In this document: in pieces, positions 1 through 9,446 of the stretch
Layout: every line of letters starts with the position of its first letter
How positions within the stretch are numbered: the first letter of the stretch is position 1
The notes under the pieces: model-generated
What the model saw: the letters and a program-made list of their open reading frames with translations, nothing else
Told to the model about the DNA's origin: nothing
The model's database searches: none
Assembly: GCA_025352825.1 (NCBI GenBank)
Contig: JANXSG010000070.1
Location: 1-47,373 of the forward strand
Reading direction: 5' to 3'
DNA: 47,373 nucleotides
Source: Chthonomonadaceae bacterium
GTDB taxonomy: Bacteria > Armatimonadota > Chthonomonadetes > Chthonomonadales > Chthonomonadaceae
Translations under genes and position numbers: made by a program

Positions 1-3000
1 GTCGAGTTCCCCACCGATCCACCGAAACCCCCGAAGGGGACTCCGATACCGCTTAATTATCGACCGGACCAAAGCTTTACTATCTCGGCAAAAGTCGTTG
101 ACGATTCAAGGCGCGAAGTCGATGGTTATGGTTCTCTGCACGCTTCCACCACACAGTTCCGGGCGTTTATGCAGCTTGATAGAAAGTTTGTACTGCCGGG
201 CGAGCCTTTGAAAATCGAAGTCCGTACTGTCGATGCCAACCAGAAAGCAGTGACAGCAAAAGGGCATGTCACCTTCTTCCGCATCATCCCCGCTATAAAA
301 GAGGTGCGAGCAATCGATCCGAAAACGGGTAAAGAGGTGATCATAGTCATAGGCGTTCCTCAGCGAGAAGAGAAAGAGGTGACATTGGCTGTTGAGACGG
401 ATGCCGCCAAAGAGGGCAGCGGGCTGCTGTTCTGGAGGCCGCTTACTCCCGCGAGTTATCGCTTGCAGTACGACACGAAAGACGACTGGGGAAACGATAT
501 TTCAGCAGGCGGTTACACGCTTGTGTACGGGCAGACGTTTGATGCGACGCTGGAAAAAACGGATCAGCGGTTCGAGGTGCTTCCCGAATTTGGTGAGTAC
601 ACGCCGCACGATGTCGCCCGAATCCTGATCATCACCCCAGAACCAGACAGTTTTGTCCTCCTCACCGAGGCCGCTGTAGGATCGATCGTTCGCCACAGAA
701 CTACCTTTGTCCCGGGCAGATCGACCATCGTCGACGCCACTATTACCGATAACCATCTGCCAAATACGATATTCACTGCGACTTTAGTACGATCAGGAGG
801 TGTAAGGGAAGCGCAGGCGGAAGTGGGAGTCGCTGCCGAAGACCGTATTCTGAGTCTCAAGGTTACACCGGATCGCGATAACTATAAGCCCGGGGATCGC
901 GCGACCTTCACACTCTCTGCGACAGATTCTCATGGCAGGCCTGCTTCCGGCGCGATTACGCTGGGAATCGTAGATGAGAGCCTGTTTGCAATGCAGCCCG
1001 ATCTTACACAGGATATTCGACAGTTCTTCTACGGTTTCCGAATCCAGACACAGATTTCGGGAAGCGATTCTGTCTCCTCAAATCCTGGATCTAACAGTAT
1101 TGCGCCACCGATCCCCAACTATGAGCAGCACACTCTGCAGTATCCCGAAGGAATGGGCTGGATCTGGGACTATAGCCGTAATGGGAATACGCCAGCAATT
1201 CCAAATTATATTCCGTATAATCCCAGCACCCATCGACAGGATGAGAATTTCACTAATAACGGCAGAATGTCAGGCGGGTTTGGCGGTGGGATGGATAAAA
1301 TGAATGGCAGACCAAACTTCAGTATAGGTAGACTAGCCAATGAATCAATAGCAATGGATTCTGCTGCAGTTCCTTTTGCAACCCCTAGAATCCTGATGCT
1401 GAAATCTGGCAAAATGGAAAGTCCAGGAGACGGCTCTACTCCACTCATTCCTGCTGCAGTTCGGAAGGAGTTCGCCGATACCGCATTCTGGATTCCTGAA
1501 GTGATTACCGATGCCAGCGGCCAGGCGAAATTTTCGTTCACCTTCCCGGACAACATTACTAAATGGCGCGCCACGGCGCGAGGCATCACTTCGGACATCA
1601 AAGTTGGCGTAATTACCGCACAGGCAGTCACGAAAAAGAATATCATGGTTCGCCTGCAGGCTCCACGCTTCTTCGTTGATAGAGATAAAGTGACACTCTC
1701 TGCGAACGTGCACAACTACCTCGAAACCTCGAAGCACATACATGCAGAAATATCCATCGACAGCAGCGTTTTCACGGTGGATGGTCCCACAATTCGTGAG
1801 TTCGAACTCGCTAAAGACGGCGAATCACGGCTGGACTGGACTGTCACCGTCAAGAAACCGGGTAAAACCAAAATCCGAGTGACCGCGCAGACCGACGTAG
1901 AATCGGATGCCGCCGAGTTGGAATTCCCGGTGCTGGTACATGGAGTAGAAAAATTTGTGTCATACTCCAGCACTCTTAGAAATGGTGGTGAGACAGACAT
2001 CAAGATAGATCTTCCAGAGGCGAGGCGTACAGGATCGAGTCTGTTGGATGTCCAGCTTTCGCCTTCTATAGCGGCGCTGCTTCTGGATGCTCTGCCCTAC
2101 CTGGAAGACTATCCCTATGGCTGTGTCGAGCAGACGATGTCTCGTTTCATGCCCTCTGTGATGGTGGCGCAGAGCTTGAAAAATGCCGGTATCGATCTGG
2201 AGCAACTGGGGAAACGAGCGAAGGCGCTTGAGGAGCAGCACAAGAGCATTCCGCCACAGCAGATATATGATGACAGCGGCTACACCTATCCGAAGGGAAT
2301 TCCAGGCGAGCTGGATGCAGCTGAACTTTCCAGCCGTTTAACGACCCTCTATCACAACCGGTCACACACTCCGATCTTCGATTCCAAGGCGCTAGCTAAA
2401 ATGCAGGAAGATGGCCTTCAGAGGATCGCAGAGATGCAGCGTCCAGACGGAAGCTGGGGATGGTGGCAGGGCAGCGCTCTGGGCGATCCTTATCTCACCG
2501 CCTATATTGTTGAGGGTCTCACGGAGGCTGTGCGGGCAGGGGTTGCAGTTAAGCCCGATATGCTTGATCGAGGTGAAGCCTACGTACTCGAACATCTGGA
2601 GAGCTCGGAGAATCTCAATCTTCAGGCTTACTATAGTTATGTGCTCGCGCTTCGGGAATCTGCTAGATCTCATGATCCGCGATGTGCCAAAGTGAGTGAT
2701 CAACTCTACATACGGCGAGATCGACTCAATGCCTATGCGCGATCTCTGCTGGCGTTGAGCATATTCCATAGCTCGCAGAATACAGATAAACGAGCTGCTA
2801 TTCTGGTGCACAACCTGCTCACTCAGGCGAAAATCGATAGAGATCACAGAACCATTCACTGGGAGAGTGATGACCGCGCATACTGGCACTGGTACAACGA
2901 TAAGCTGGAAACGACTGCCATGTGCCTGAGAGCGATTGTGGCGATTGCTCCTGACTTGATGGTTCCGGCTGATCCCAAGGTGAGTTCGTCTAAAGAGTTC

Positions 3001-3828
3001 CAGGCGGCCCCCGGCGCAGTGCGTTGGCTGGTCGATAATCGGCGCGGCGGCCACTGGACCTCGACTCGCCAAACAGCCAACGTCATCGAAGCGCTGCTGG
3101 ACTACGCGAACGCCACTCATGAACTTACGCCGGACTATACAGTCACTATCGATCTCGAAGGAAGAGTTAAGAAGAGTTTCCATATCACTATCGAAAATGC
3201 GCTGCTGACGGACAATCGGTTCCTGGTTGGAGACGAGAGCCTGACTTCAGGAAATCAGAATGTCCATATCACCATGACAGGCAAAGGAACTCTGTATATC
3301 AACTCTTACTTGAAATACTTCGATATGAGTGAGCCTATTATCGGAGTTTCGAATTCAATCGGCGTAGAACGTAAGTACTACCGGCTGGCAAATACTATCA
3401 CGAAGGATAAGCAGGGCCAGAGTGTGACAAAAACTGAGCGAGTCCCACTAGTCGATGGTTCACAAATAACAAGCGGTGATATTATCGAGGTGGAACTATA
3501 CCTGAAGAGCGATAACGACTACGAGTATGTGGTCTTCGAGGATATGAAACCTGGAGGATGCGAAGCAGTTGCAACCCAGAGCGGAACCGCCTACGGAGAT
3601 GGATTATGTACTAACTTTGAACTTCGCGATGAGAAAGTGGCGTTCTTTGTCGATATGCTGCCGCAGGGGTCGCGTCGTATTACTTATCGCCTGCGTGCTG
3701 AGATTCCCGGCTCATTCCATGCACTGCCCACAAACGGATACGCGATGTACACTCCCGATATCCGCGCCCTTTCAGATGAATGGCGGGTAAAAATTATAGA
3801 TGCTCCAATACAATTGAAGAAGAAATAG
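1..3828 (+). CDS. Bacterial alpha-2-macroglobulin family protein (5' end outside window)
   Basis: The reading frame is open from base 1, so the protein begins upstream; 1275 residues are visible and it ends with TAG at 3826-3828. The alpha-2-macroglobulin core signature lies at about nt 1480-1600 (FWIPEVITDASG followed by a TKWRATARG segment, PF00207 type). The thioester motif C-V-E-Q is intact at nt 2122-2133 (visible residues 708-711), inside YGCVEQTMSRF. A helical thioester domain follows (DGSWGWWQG, about nt 2449-2475), then a C-terminal beta domain with MLPQGSRRITYRLRAEIPG. In the family, such proteins are large periplasmic or surface protease traps that covalently hold an attacking protease after bait cleavage; the usual length is 1500-2000 residues. 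A Gly/Met-rich stretch (about nt 1260-1300) before the core is a plausible bait or linker. No pbpC-like partner is visible downstream. Confidence 0.93.
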   Translation, partial: VEFPTDPPKPPKGTPIPLNYRPDQSFTISAKVVDDSRREVDGYGSLHASTTQFRAFMQLDRKFVLPGEPLKIEVRTVDANQKAVTAKGHVTFFRIIPAIKEVRAIDPKTGKEVIIVIGVPQREEKEVTLAVETDAAKEGSGLLFWRPLTPASYRLQYDTKDDWGNDISAGGYTLVYGQTFDATLEKTDQRFEVLPEFGEYTPHDVARILIITPEPDSFVLLTEAAVGSIVRHRTTFVPGRSTIVDATITDNHLPNTIFTATLVRSGGVREAQAEVGVAAEDRILSLKVTPDRDNYKPGDRATFTLSATDSHGRPASGAITLGIVDESLFAMQPDLTQDIRQFFYGFRIQTQISGSDSVSSNPGSNSIAPPIPNYEQHTLQYPEGMGWIWDYSRNGNTPAIPNYIPYNPSTHRQDENFTNNGRMSGGFGGGMDKMNGRPNFSIGRLANESIAMDSAAVPFATPRILMLKSGKMESPGDGSTPLIPAAVRKEFADTAFWIPEVITDASGQAKFSFTFPDNITKWRATARGITSDIKVGVITAQAVTKKNIMVRLQAPRFFVDRDKVTLSANVHNYLETSKHIHAEISIDSSVFTVDGPTIREFELAKDGESRLDWTVTVKKPGKTKIRVTAQTDVESDAAELEFPVLVHGVEKFVSYSSTLRNGGETDIKIDLPEARRTGSSLLDVQLSPSIAALLLDALPYLEDYPYGCVEQTMSRFMPSVMVAQSLKNAGIDLEQLGKRAKALEEQHKSIPPQQIYDDSGYTYPKGIPGELDAAELSSRLTTLYHNRSHTPIFDSKALAKMQEDGLQRIAEMQRPDGSWGWWQGSALGDPYLTAYIVEGLTEAVRAGVAVKPDMLDRGEAYVLEHLESSENLNLQAYYSYVLALRESARSHDPRCAKVSDQLYIRRDRLNAYARSLLALSIFHSSQNTDKRAAILVHNLLTQAKIDRDHRTIHWESDDRAYWHWYNDKLETTAMCLRAIVAIAPDLMVPADPKVSSSKEFQAAPGAVRWLVDNRRGGHWTSTRQTANVIEALLDYANATHELTPDYTVTIDLEGRVKKSFHITIENALLTDNRFLVGDESLTSGNQNVHITMTGKGTLYINSYLKYFDMSEPIIGVSNSIGVERKYYRLANTITKDKQGQSVTKTERVPLVDGSQITSGDIIEVELYLKSDNDYEYVVFEDMKPGGCEAVATQSGTAYGDGLCTNFELRDEKVAFFVDMLPQGSRRITYRLRAEIPGSFHALPTNGYAMYTPDIRALSDEWRVKIIDAPIQLKKK

Positions 3829-3910
3829 GGGAACATAACCAATAGCATACTTTTCATTTAGGCTATAAAACTACTATTTGGTTGAGAATGAAGGAGGTAT
3901 TTATATATAG

Positions 3911-3982
3911 ATGAATGGATACTACATCGAACAGACTTATTGTTATAATTCACTAGAGATGTACAAGGAGATCCGAGGATGA
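3911..3982 (+). CDS. Possible 23-residue leader ORF coupled to the next gene
   Basis: A consensus AAGGAGG at 3891-3897 is followed after 13 bases by ATG 3911. The 23-codon frame ends in TGA at 3980-3982, overlapping the ATG (3979) of the next gene as ATGA. A good -10 box (TGTTATAAT, 3941-3949) lies inside it, so a transcript starting there would skip this ORF. It could be a translated leader or chance; the peptide resembles nothing I know. Confidence 0.3.
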   Translation: MNGYYIEQTYCYNSLEMYKEIRG

Positions 3983-5019
3983 ACACGTTACAGAGATGTA
4001 GTATCATTGCTCTTTTTATTCTGGTAATGACAAACTTGGCTCTCGCAGATGATAAGCCGATAGTTGGTCTCATTCCAAAAGCGCAGCACCTAATCGTTAT
4101 CGATGGAAAACTCGATGAGTGGGACAATGCGTTTGTAACCCCGCTCAACAGTTTGCATCCGAATTTCTATAATCGCGCTACTCATATTTACTATCTTTGG
4201 GATAACGATGCGATCTATATTGGGGTTCGCGCGCTCGATACGAATCTCTCCCACGTCGCCCCGGATACCGCCCTCTATGATGGTGATGCAATTGAGTTTT
4301 ATTTTGATGCTAGGGCGGGTGACGATCTGGGCAAGTCGGATTGGGCAGCAGGAACACTTCATGCGTTCTTTACGGCGATCACAGAGCATATTATCAAACC
4401 TCGCTTCATTGTTCGGCCGCTGCCTGTTTTTAAGGATCTCAAGCTCACCGGAGTAGAATTAGCCGCAGTAAAAACGCCGGATGGCTATACGATGGAGTTC
4501 AAACTGCCCTGGTCCAACTTCCCGAACTGTACTCCTAAGGCTGGGCTTCCTCTTGGTATCGATATCGAAATGGGTTCGGCAGATGGCGGGCTAAGGGTCC
4601 ATCGGACATTCGCTTACAGCTCCCCTACCTGTGTCCAGACACCTTCGACGCAAGGAAGAGTGATGCTGGTGGATACGATGCAACCCGCAATGTTGAAAGC
4701 GAGCAGCCGCGCACTATTTCCATTCGATACGCAGGTGACCGGTAACTACGGCCGTATTTATGCGAGCGCGTGCCTATCGCCAACTATTTCAAAATCCATT
4801 GCAAAAATCGACGCCAGACTGTTGGATTCTGCCGGAACAGAAAAGAGTAAAGCTGATAATACCAGTTTGTCAACGGTTGCGAATCACTGGACAATATGGC
4901 GGGGAGAGTGGGAAACGGCTGAACTTCCAGCAGGTACTTACACTCTAGTTCTGACCGCCCGCGACAGCAAGAATAACATCGTCGTTGAGCGTACACGGCG
5001 AATACTATACGAGCCATAA
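3979..5019 (+). CDS. Secreted protein with CBM9-like (carbohydrate-binding, DOMON-like) domain
   Basis: 346 residues. The ATG at 3979 has an AAGGAG at 3965-3970. Residues 1-24 are a signal peptide (RCSIIALFILVMTNLALA, then ADDKPI). The body shows the hallmarks of the CBM9/DOMON-like sugar-binding fold: IDGKLDEWDNA at about 35-45, a YYLWDNDAIYIGVRALD strand pair at about 72-88, and LYDGDAIEFYFDARAG near 99-114, where the conserved D/E-F-Y-F-D cluster sits. The C-terminal 100 residues look like a beta-sandwich (AGTYTLVLTARDSKNN). Such domains bind polysaccharides or act as ligand-binding modules; there is no catalytic domain here. It converges with the DUF1552 gene across a shared hairpin. Confidence 0.75.
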   Translation: MNTLQRCSIIALFILVMTNLALADDKPIVGLIPKAQHLIVIDGKLDEWDNAFVTPLNSLHPNFYNRATHIYYLWDNDAIYIGVRALDTNLSHVAPDTALYDGDAIEFYFDARAGDDLGKSDWAAGTLHAFFTAITEHIIKPRFIVRPLPVFKDLKLTGVELAAVKTPDGYTMEFKLPWSNFPNCTPKAGLPLGIDIEMGSADGGLRVHRTFAYSSPTCVQTPSTQGRVMLVDTMQPAMLKASSRALFPFDTQVTGNYGRIYASACLSPTISKSIAKIDARLLDSAGTEKSKADNTSLSTVANHWTIWRGEWETAELPAGTYTLVLTARDSKNNIVVERTRRILYEP

Positions 5020-5024
5020 ATAAT

Positions 5025-5060
5025 ATCACCCCTCTCCCAAAGCTTCAGAAGAGGGGTGAT
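5025..5060. terminator. Bidirectional hairpin terminator between convergent genes
   Basis: An 11-bp perfect stem (ATCACCCCTCT at 5025-5035 with its complement at 5050-5060) with a 14-nt loop sits between two convergent stop codons. The minus-strand exit is T-rich (ATTATTTATGG). Its core matches the palindrome at 30866-30895, so it is also a member of a repeat family. Confidence 0.7.
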
Positions 5061-5079
5061 AAGCCTAACTGACTTGCGA

Positions 5080-6423
5080 TTATATCAGGCGATCTAGTTT
5101 GCCTGTGCTGTCACCGATATGGTCTGTCGGAACACCCATGCGATCTAGCATTGAGAGGAAGAGGTTTGTCATCGGTGTTTCGTTCTTGTATTTGATGTGC
5201 CTGCCTGGCTTAATGGTTCCTGCACCGCCACCCGCCATTATGGTAGGAAGATTATCATGATTGTGGCGGTCTCCATCGCTTATTCCAGCTCCGTAGACGA
5301 TCATGGAGTTATCCAGCAGAGTGCCATCAGGTTCCTGAATGCTCTGCATCTTCTCCAGAAGATAAGCTAGATTCTCGACATGGTATCGATTGATGCGCCG
5401 GATTTTATCTAGCTTGATCTTATCCATTCCGTGATGCGACATCTCATGGTGTCCCTCAGGAACTCCGATCTCTTTATACGAGCGGTTGCTGCCATCATTT
5501 GCGTACATGAAGGTACAGATGCGAGTCTGATCGGACTGGAATGCGAGTACCATCATATCTGAAAGCAGCCGAAGCTGTTCTCCGTAGTTTGCCACGTTTG
5601 CCGCTGGCTCACTTGCGGCCGAGAGTTTACCCGTGGACTTGGATTTTTCCATCCATTCCAATCGCTGCTCGATTTCCCGAACACCGTCAATATATTCCGA
5701 TAGCTTAATCTGATCACGTGATCCCAGCTTGGATTTAAGGGCTTTTGCATCGGCCGACACAAAGTCCAGAATGCTATGTTTATAGCGAAGCCGTCGCGCA
5801 CGGCTCTCTGCTGTTTCGTTGAGATCGCCATTGCCGAACAGTCGCTCAAAAACTGCACGAGGAGAAGTCTCGTGAGCGACCGGCGTAGTCTCCGCTCTCC
5901 AGGAGATACTGGAAGAGTAAGCACAGCTGTATCCGCTGTCGCAGTTTCCGGCCTGTGCTCCACGTTCGCATCCCAACTCAAGCGTGGGCAGTGAAGTTCG
6001 ATTACCGATATGCTGCGCCGCTAACTGATCGACTGAGATACCGTTTTTAATATCAGCTCCATCCGTTTTTTTAGGATGGCATCCTGTCAGCCAGGCAGCC
6101 GAGGAGCGTGCGTGATCTCCACCGCCGTCACCTAGATCGAATGCGTTATGCTGAGTCAAACCGGTCATCACGGTGAGCGAACTTTTAACGTTCTTGAGCG
6201 GCTCCATTATCCAGGGGAGTTCGTACACTCCTTCTGTGGTGGGCGTCCAGTCCTGCATGTGCATGCCGTTCGGTACAAAAAGGAAGGCCATTCGATTAAT
6301 GCGATGTTTTGTGGCTGACTGTGCCAGAGCAGATAGTGGCAGCATAGCTTCGAGCATTGGAAGCGCCATCATGGTGCCAACGCCACGTAAAAAGGTGCGC
6401 CGTGGTATTAATATTGAACTCAA
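5080..6423 (-). CDS. DUF1552 domain-containing exported protein
   Basis: 447 residues. The N-terminus PRRTFLRGVGTMMALPMLEA is a twin-arginine-like export signal of the kind usual for DUF1552 proteins. Family features include AFLFVPNGMHMQDWTP (about 46-61), LTGCHPKKTDGADIKNGISVDQ (about 112-133), a TLELGCERGAQAGNCDSGYSCAYSSSISW block (about 148-176) and a C-terminal MIVYGAGISDGDRHNHDNLP with LDRMGVPTDHIGDSTGKLDRLI. The biochemical role of DUF1552 is not established; the family almost always sits next to DUF1592-type cytochrome proteins, as here, and is most abundant in Planctomycetota, Verrucomicrobiota and Acidobacteriota. Its ATG overlaps the stop of the upstream gene by four bases, so the two are translationally coupled. 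Confidence 0.92.
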   Translation of the reverse strand: MSSILIPRRTFLRGVGTMMALPMLEAMLPLSALAQSATKHRINRMAFLFVPNGMHMQDWTPTTEGVYELPWIMEPLKNVKSSLTVMTGLTQHNAFDLGDGGGDHARSSAAWLTGCHPKKTDGADIKNGISVDQLAAQHIGNRTSLPTLELGCERGAQAGNCDSGYSCAYSSSISWRAETTPVAHETSPRAVFERLFGNGDLNETAESRARRLRYKHSILDFVSADAKALKSKLGSRDQIKLSEYIDGVREIEQRLEWMEKSKSTGKLSAASEPAANVANYGEQLRLLSDMMVLAFQSDQTRICTFMYANDGSNRSYKEIGVPEGHHEMSHHGMDKIKLDKIRRINRYHVENLAYLLEKMQSIQEPDGTLLDNSMIVYGAGISDGDRHNHDNLPTIMAGGGAGTIKPGRHIKYKNETPMTNLFLSMLDRMGVPTDHIGDSTGKLDRLI

Positions 6424-8795
6424 TGGATGCCTCCTTCTCCCCGACGCATCTTAAATGCGTTACTTTGAACAACTGCTGTCACTAATGCTGAAAATCGATA
6501 GTCGTTTTTCGCTACACTCGCGGACATCGCGTCGATATTACACTTATCATTACTAGTTATACCACGACCAAGAGCATAGGTAAACATTTTCTCCGTCAAA
6601 CAGCGTGTGAACTGCTTTTTGTTTTCCAAAAGAATGTTTTTTAGCTGGCCAGGGGTTGTAAATTTCTGACCGTTCATGGTTCCCGATGAATCGACGGGGT
6701 ACTTACCATCCATCGTTCGCCATGCACCCATACCATCATAGTTTTCCAGGCCGAATCCAATCGGATCCATGCGCGCATGGCAGGAGGCACAGATAGGATT
6801 TTTTCGGTGTGCTTCCATTCTCTGCCGCAAAGTACCCTCAAGTGGCCCTTTCTTATCATCAGCGAGTACCGGAACGTTGGGCGGCGGCGGCGGCGGCGTC
6901 TGGTTGAAAAAATTCGACAGTACCCATTTTCCCCGCTTGACAGGTGAAGTTCGGGTTGGGTTTGAAGTGACGGTCAGAACACTTGCCTGAGTTAAAAGTC
7001 CGCCCCGCTGGTCGCCTGTGAGATCTATACGGCGGAAATTATCGCCCGTCACGCCAGAAATGCCGTAGAGTTTGGCAAGCGGTTCGTTAATGTATGTATA
7101 TCGCGCGTTTAGAAAATCCAGAATACTTCGGTCATCTTTCACCACGGACTCGAAAAACATCTCTGTCTCAGTCTGCATGGACTGTCGAAGTTTCGAATTA
7201 AAATTCGGGAATTTTGATGTATCGGGTGATACATTTGCCAGATTACGAAGCTGCAGCCACTGGCCAGCGAAACTATCTGCCAGAGCATGTGCCTTGGGAT
7301 CGCGCAGCATTCTTTTTGCTTGTGCCGCGATCACGACCGGCTGCTGAATCGTGTTATTAGCTGCGAGTTTCATAAGGGTGTCATCTGGCATAGAAGACCA
7401 GAGGAAGTAAGAAAGTCTGGAGGTCAGTTCATAACTTCCCACAACATGGGCATGTACAGCATCGGATGGATTCGGATCGGACTCAACACGAAATAGAAAA
7501 TTCGGGGAAACTAGTATCGCCTGTATGCCAAGCTGGATTTTTCTCTCCCAACTCTCCCCAGCGGTTGAAGTGATTTTGACAACACGTATGATACGATCCA
7601 AATCGGAAGCGGTGATTGGATGCCTGTAGGCACGCCGCGCAAAATCGCCTAATACTTTACGTGTACAACGTTCAAAGTCCTGAGGGGAATTTGGACTGAC
7701 TGTAATAATTCGTCTGTTCGTCACTGGTAGTGTAGCAGCAGCCCCTTCCGGACGGGTCAATTCTACCTGAGTGAGAATGAGATTCCTATCCTGGGAGGCC
7801 ACTCCCTTGGTTTTATCACCTGGATTGTAGAAGTCGTTGGCGAAACTTAGCGACAGTCGATGTTTACCCTGGCTCACTTTAATTGAGAATTCATATGTTC
7901 CAGGTGATTTAGCGGTATCTGGGACTTCAACACTACTATTGATATTCCCATCAAGTTTAAATATCATTTTTGCCGATTCACTTCCAGCCTGCTGTCCGTA
8001 TGTCTTCACTCTAAGGATGTAATCCCCAGGTTCGGAAAAATTCTGAGTTACTGCTGCCTCTGAGCCTGTAGTAGGCAGCAAAATACCTTCAGAATTGGCT
8101 GATCCCGAATTTGTTGTTTCCATTTTGGAGAGCGATATATCCTGTGGCTGCCGCAGCATTTCGGGAGTTACGACTGCTGTGTGTGCTATCTTTTCCGCAG
8201 CGGCCATATATTTTTCCATCAGCAGCGGAGACATAGAGAGCACGTCGCCGATATTGTCGAAACCGTAGCCGACATCGTCGTTCGGAAATGTGTCTGCTAG
8301 TTTCAGATCCAAACCGGTCAAGTCCCGGATGGTGTTATTGTATTCATCTCGGTTGAGACGGCGCATTGTCACATGCCCCGGATCATGAATGTCGCAGGCT
8401 CCTTTGGAGAGGGTGCCATCTATCCACCCAACCAACATCTCTCTCTGCTCTTTGGTAGGCAGTGGGTTTCCTTCCGGAGGCATGTGCGCTGTCTCAATGT
8501 TCTGGGAAACTTTCTGCCATTCCGACCGCGATTTAAGAACATCACCGGAGGAATGAAATCTAAGCAGGGAGAGACCGGCAGACCCGCCTCTGTCTCCGTG
8601 ACAGGAACCGCAGTACGTTTTTATCAGTGGCAAAACATCTTTGTTAAAGCTATCCGTAATCGATGTAGTTGTGGAAGTTTGTTTTAACTTTTTATTCTGC
8701 CGTTGGATTCTGTTGCCCTGTGAGGCGGCTGTTCCAAGTATAAGTACAGCAACGGGGGACAGCAGAAATAGGTTATTTAGAAATCGGTAACCCAT
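6420..8795 (-). CDS. DUF1587/1595/1592/1588/1585 multidomain c-type cytochrome protein
   Basis: 791 residues. After a short N-terminal hydrophobic segment, a c-type heme site YCGSCHGDRGG lies at about residues 61-71. Next come the DUF1587 signature MRRLNRDEYNNTIRDLTGL (about 143-161), a carbohydrate-binding-like beta region (about 220-350), DUF1595/DUF1592 segments (FARRAYRHPI; LTSRLSYFLWSSMPDD; FAGQWLQLRNL) and DUF1588 (RGGLLTQASVLTVTSNPTRTSPVKRGKW). A second CxxCH, ICASCHARMDPIGFGLENYD, lies near residue 695, followed by the DUF1585 tail ending KMRRG. This is the standard domain order of the planctomycete-type cytochrome family; substrate and electron partner are unknown. It is the first gene of a two-gene operon with DUF1552. 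No Shine-Dalgarno is evident before ATG 8795. Confidence 0.92.
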   Translation of the reverse strand: MGYRFLNNLFLLSPVAVLILGTAASQGNRIQRQNKKLKQTSTTTSITDSFNKDVLPLIKTYCGSCHGDRGGSAGLSLLRFHSSGDVLKSRSEWQKVSQNIETAHMPPEGNPLPTKEQREMLVGWIDGTLSKGACDIHDPGHVTMRRLNRDEYNNTIRDLTGLDLKLADTFPNDDVGYGFDNIGDVLSMSPLLMEKYMAAAEKIAHTAVVTPEMLRQPQDISLSKMETTNSGSANSEGILLPTTGSEAAVTQNFSEPGDYILRVKTYGQQAGSESAKMIFKLDGNINSSVEVPDTAKSPGTYEFSIKVSQGKHRLSLSFANDFYNPGDKTKGVASQDRNLILTQVELTRPEGAAATLPVTNRRIITVSPNSPQDFERCTRKVLGDFARRAYRHPITASDLDRIIRVVKITSTAGESWERKIQLGIQAILVSPNFLFRVESDPNPSDAVHAHVVGSYELTSRLSYFLWSSMPDDTLMKLAANNTIQQPVVIAAQAKRMLRDPKAHALADSFAGQWLQLRNLANVSPDTSKFPNFNSKLRQSMQTETEMFFESVVKDDRSILDFLNARYTYINEPLAKLYGISGVTGDNFRRIDLTGDQRGGLLTQASVLTVTSNPTRTSPVKRGKWVLSNFFNQTPPPPPPNVPVLADDKKGPLEGTLRQRMEAHRKNPICASCHARMDPIGFGLENYDGMGAWRTMDGKYPVDSSGTMNGQKFTTPGQLKNILLENKKQFTRCLTEKMFTYALGRGITSNDKCNIDAMSASVAKNDYRFSALVTAVVQSNAFKMRRGEGGIH

Positions 8796-9064
8796 TATCG
8801 GCGCCCCGAATATTTATGAGGTGTGCGTATTAGAATGTGACTAGTGTTGTATTTCAAGATATAAATTTCCATAAATCTTACTTTAAAATGCAGCCATATA
8901 ATTTCATTTTCATATACTGTTATACGCTATTTAGATAAGGAAAATTAGCTCTTGTTACACATTCTCTACACGATTTATGGTCTGGCTGTCCCATGAGAAT
9001 CTTTTAGGTAGTTTCTTTCTCCCTGTTAGCCATATAGAAATGAATCCTGCTCTCCACACCCATA

Positions 9065-9115
9065 AATATTCAGAGCATCACTACGAAATATGTTCGTAGT
9101 GATGCTCTGAATATT
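9065..9115. repeat. 23-bp perfect inverted repeat in a 350-base gap
   Basis: The arms at 9065-9087 and 9093-9115 are exact reverse complements with a 5-nt loop. The hairpin lies about 30 bases past the stop of the minus-strand GlsB-like gene, so it may end that transcript, but neither side has a T-tract. The rest of 8796-9146 is AT-rich and holds nothing else I can name. Confidence 0.8.
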
Positions 9116-9146
9116 AACGGGGTGCCATTTACCTCAGTTTATGAGA

Positions 9147-9425
9147 TTAAAATCGGGATATACTCCTTCTTCCGGAGACCGCTCTTAATATAACCAGCAG
9201 TACAACAGCGCCTACAAAAGCGACTCCTGTACTTCCTGCCCATCCTCCATAACTGTGGCCCAGGAAAGTGCTGAAAAGCCATCCTCCTAAAAACGCGCCT
9301 ACAATTCCAACAATCAGATCCCCAATGATCCCACCCGGGCCTTCGCCAGGTACCACTGCTTTGGCCAGCAGCCCCGCCACAATGCCAACAATAATCCAAA
9401 ATAGGAGATATTCCATATCATTCAC
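9147..9425 (-). CDS. GlsB/YeaQ/YmgE family membrane protein
   Basis: 92 residues, three predicted membrane segments (about 6-23, 34-50, 65-83) rich in Gly and small residues. The family signature is clear: a GIVAGLLAKAVVPG loop, then GGIIGDLIVGIVGAFLGGWLF. This transglycosylase-associated or stress-response membrane family is of unknown biochemical role and is often induced by general stress. It lies 21 bases downstream of the collagen-like gene on the same strand and is probably cotranscribed with it. Confidence 0.92.
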   Translation of the reverse strand: MNDMEYLLFWIIVGIVAGLLAKAVVPGEGPGGIIGDLIVGIVGAFLGGWLFSTFLGHSYGGWAGSTGVAFVGAVVLLVILRAVSGRRSISRF

Positions 9426-9446
9426 CTTTCCAAAATGAACAGTTGA

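Noticed and set aside
2392-3183. 263-codon minus-strand frame within the alpha-2-macroglobulin gene
   Set aside because: It lies wholly opposite a clear protein with domain motifs and has no family signature of its own.
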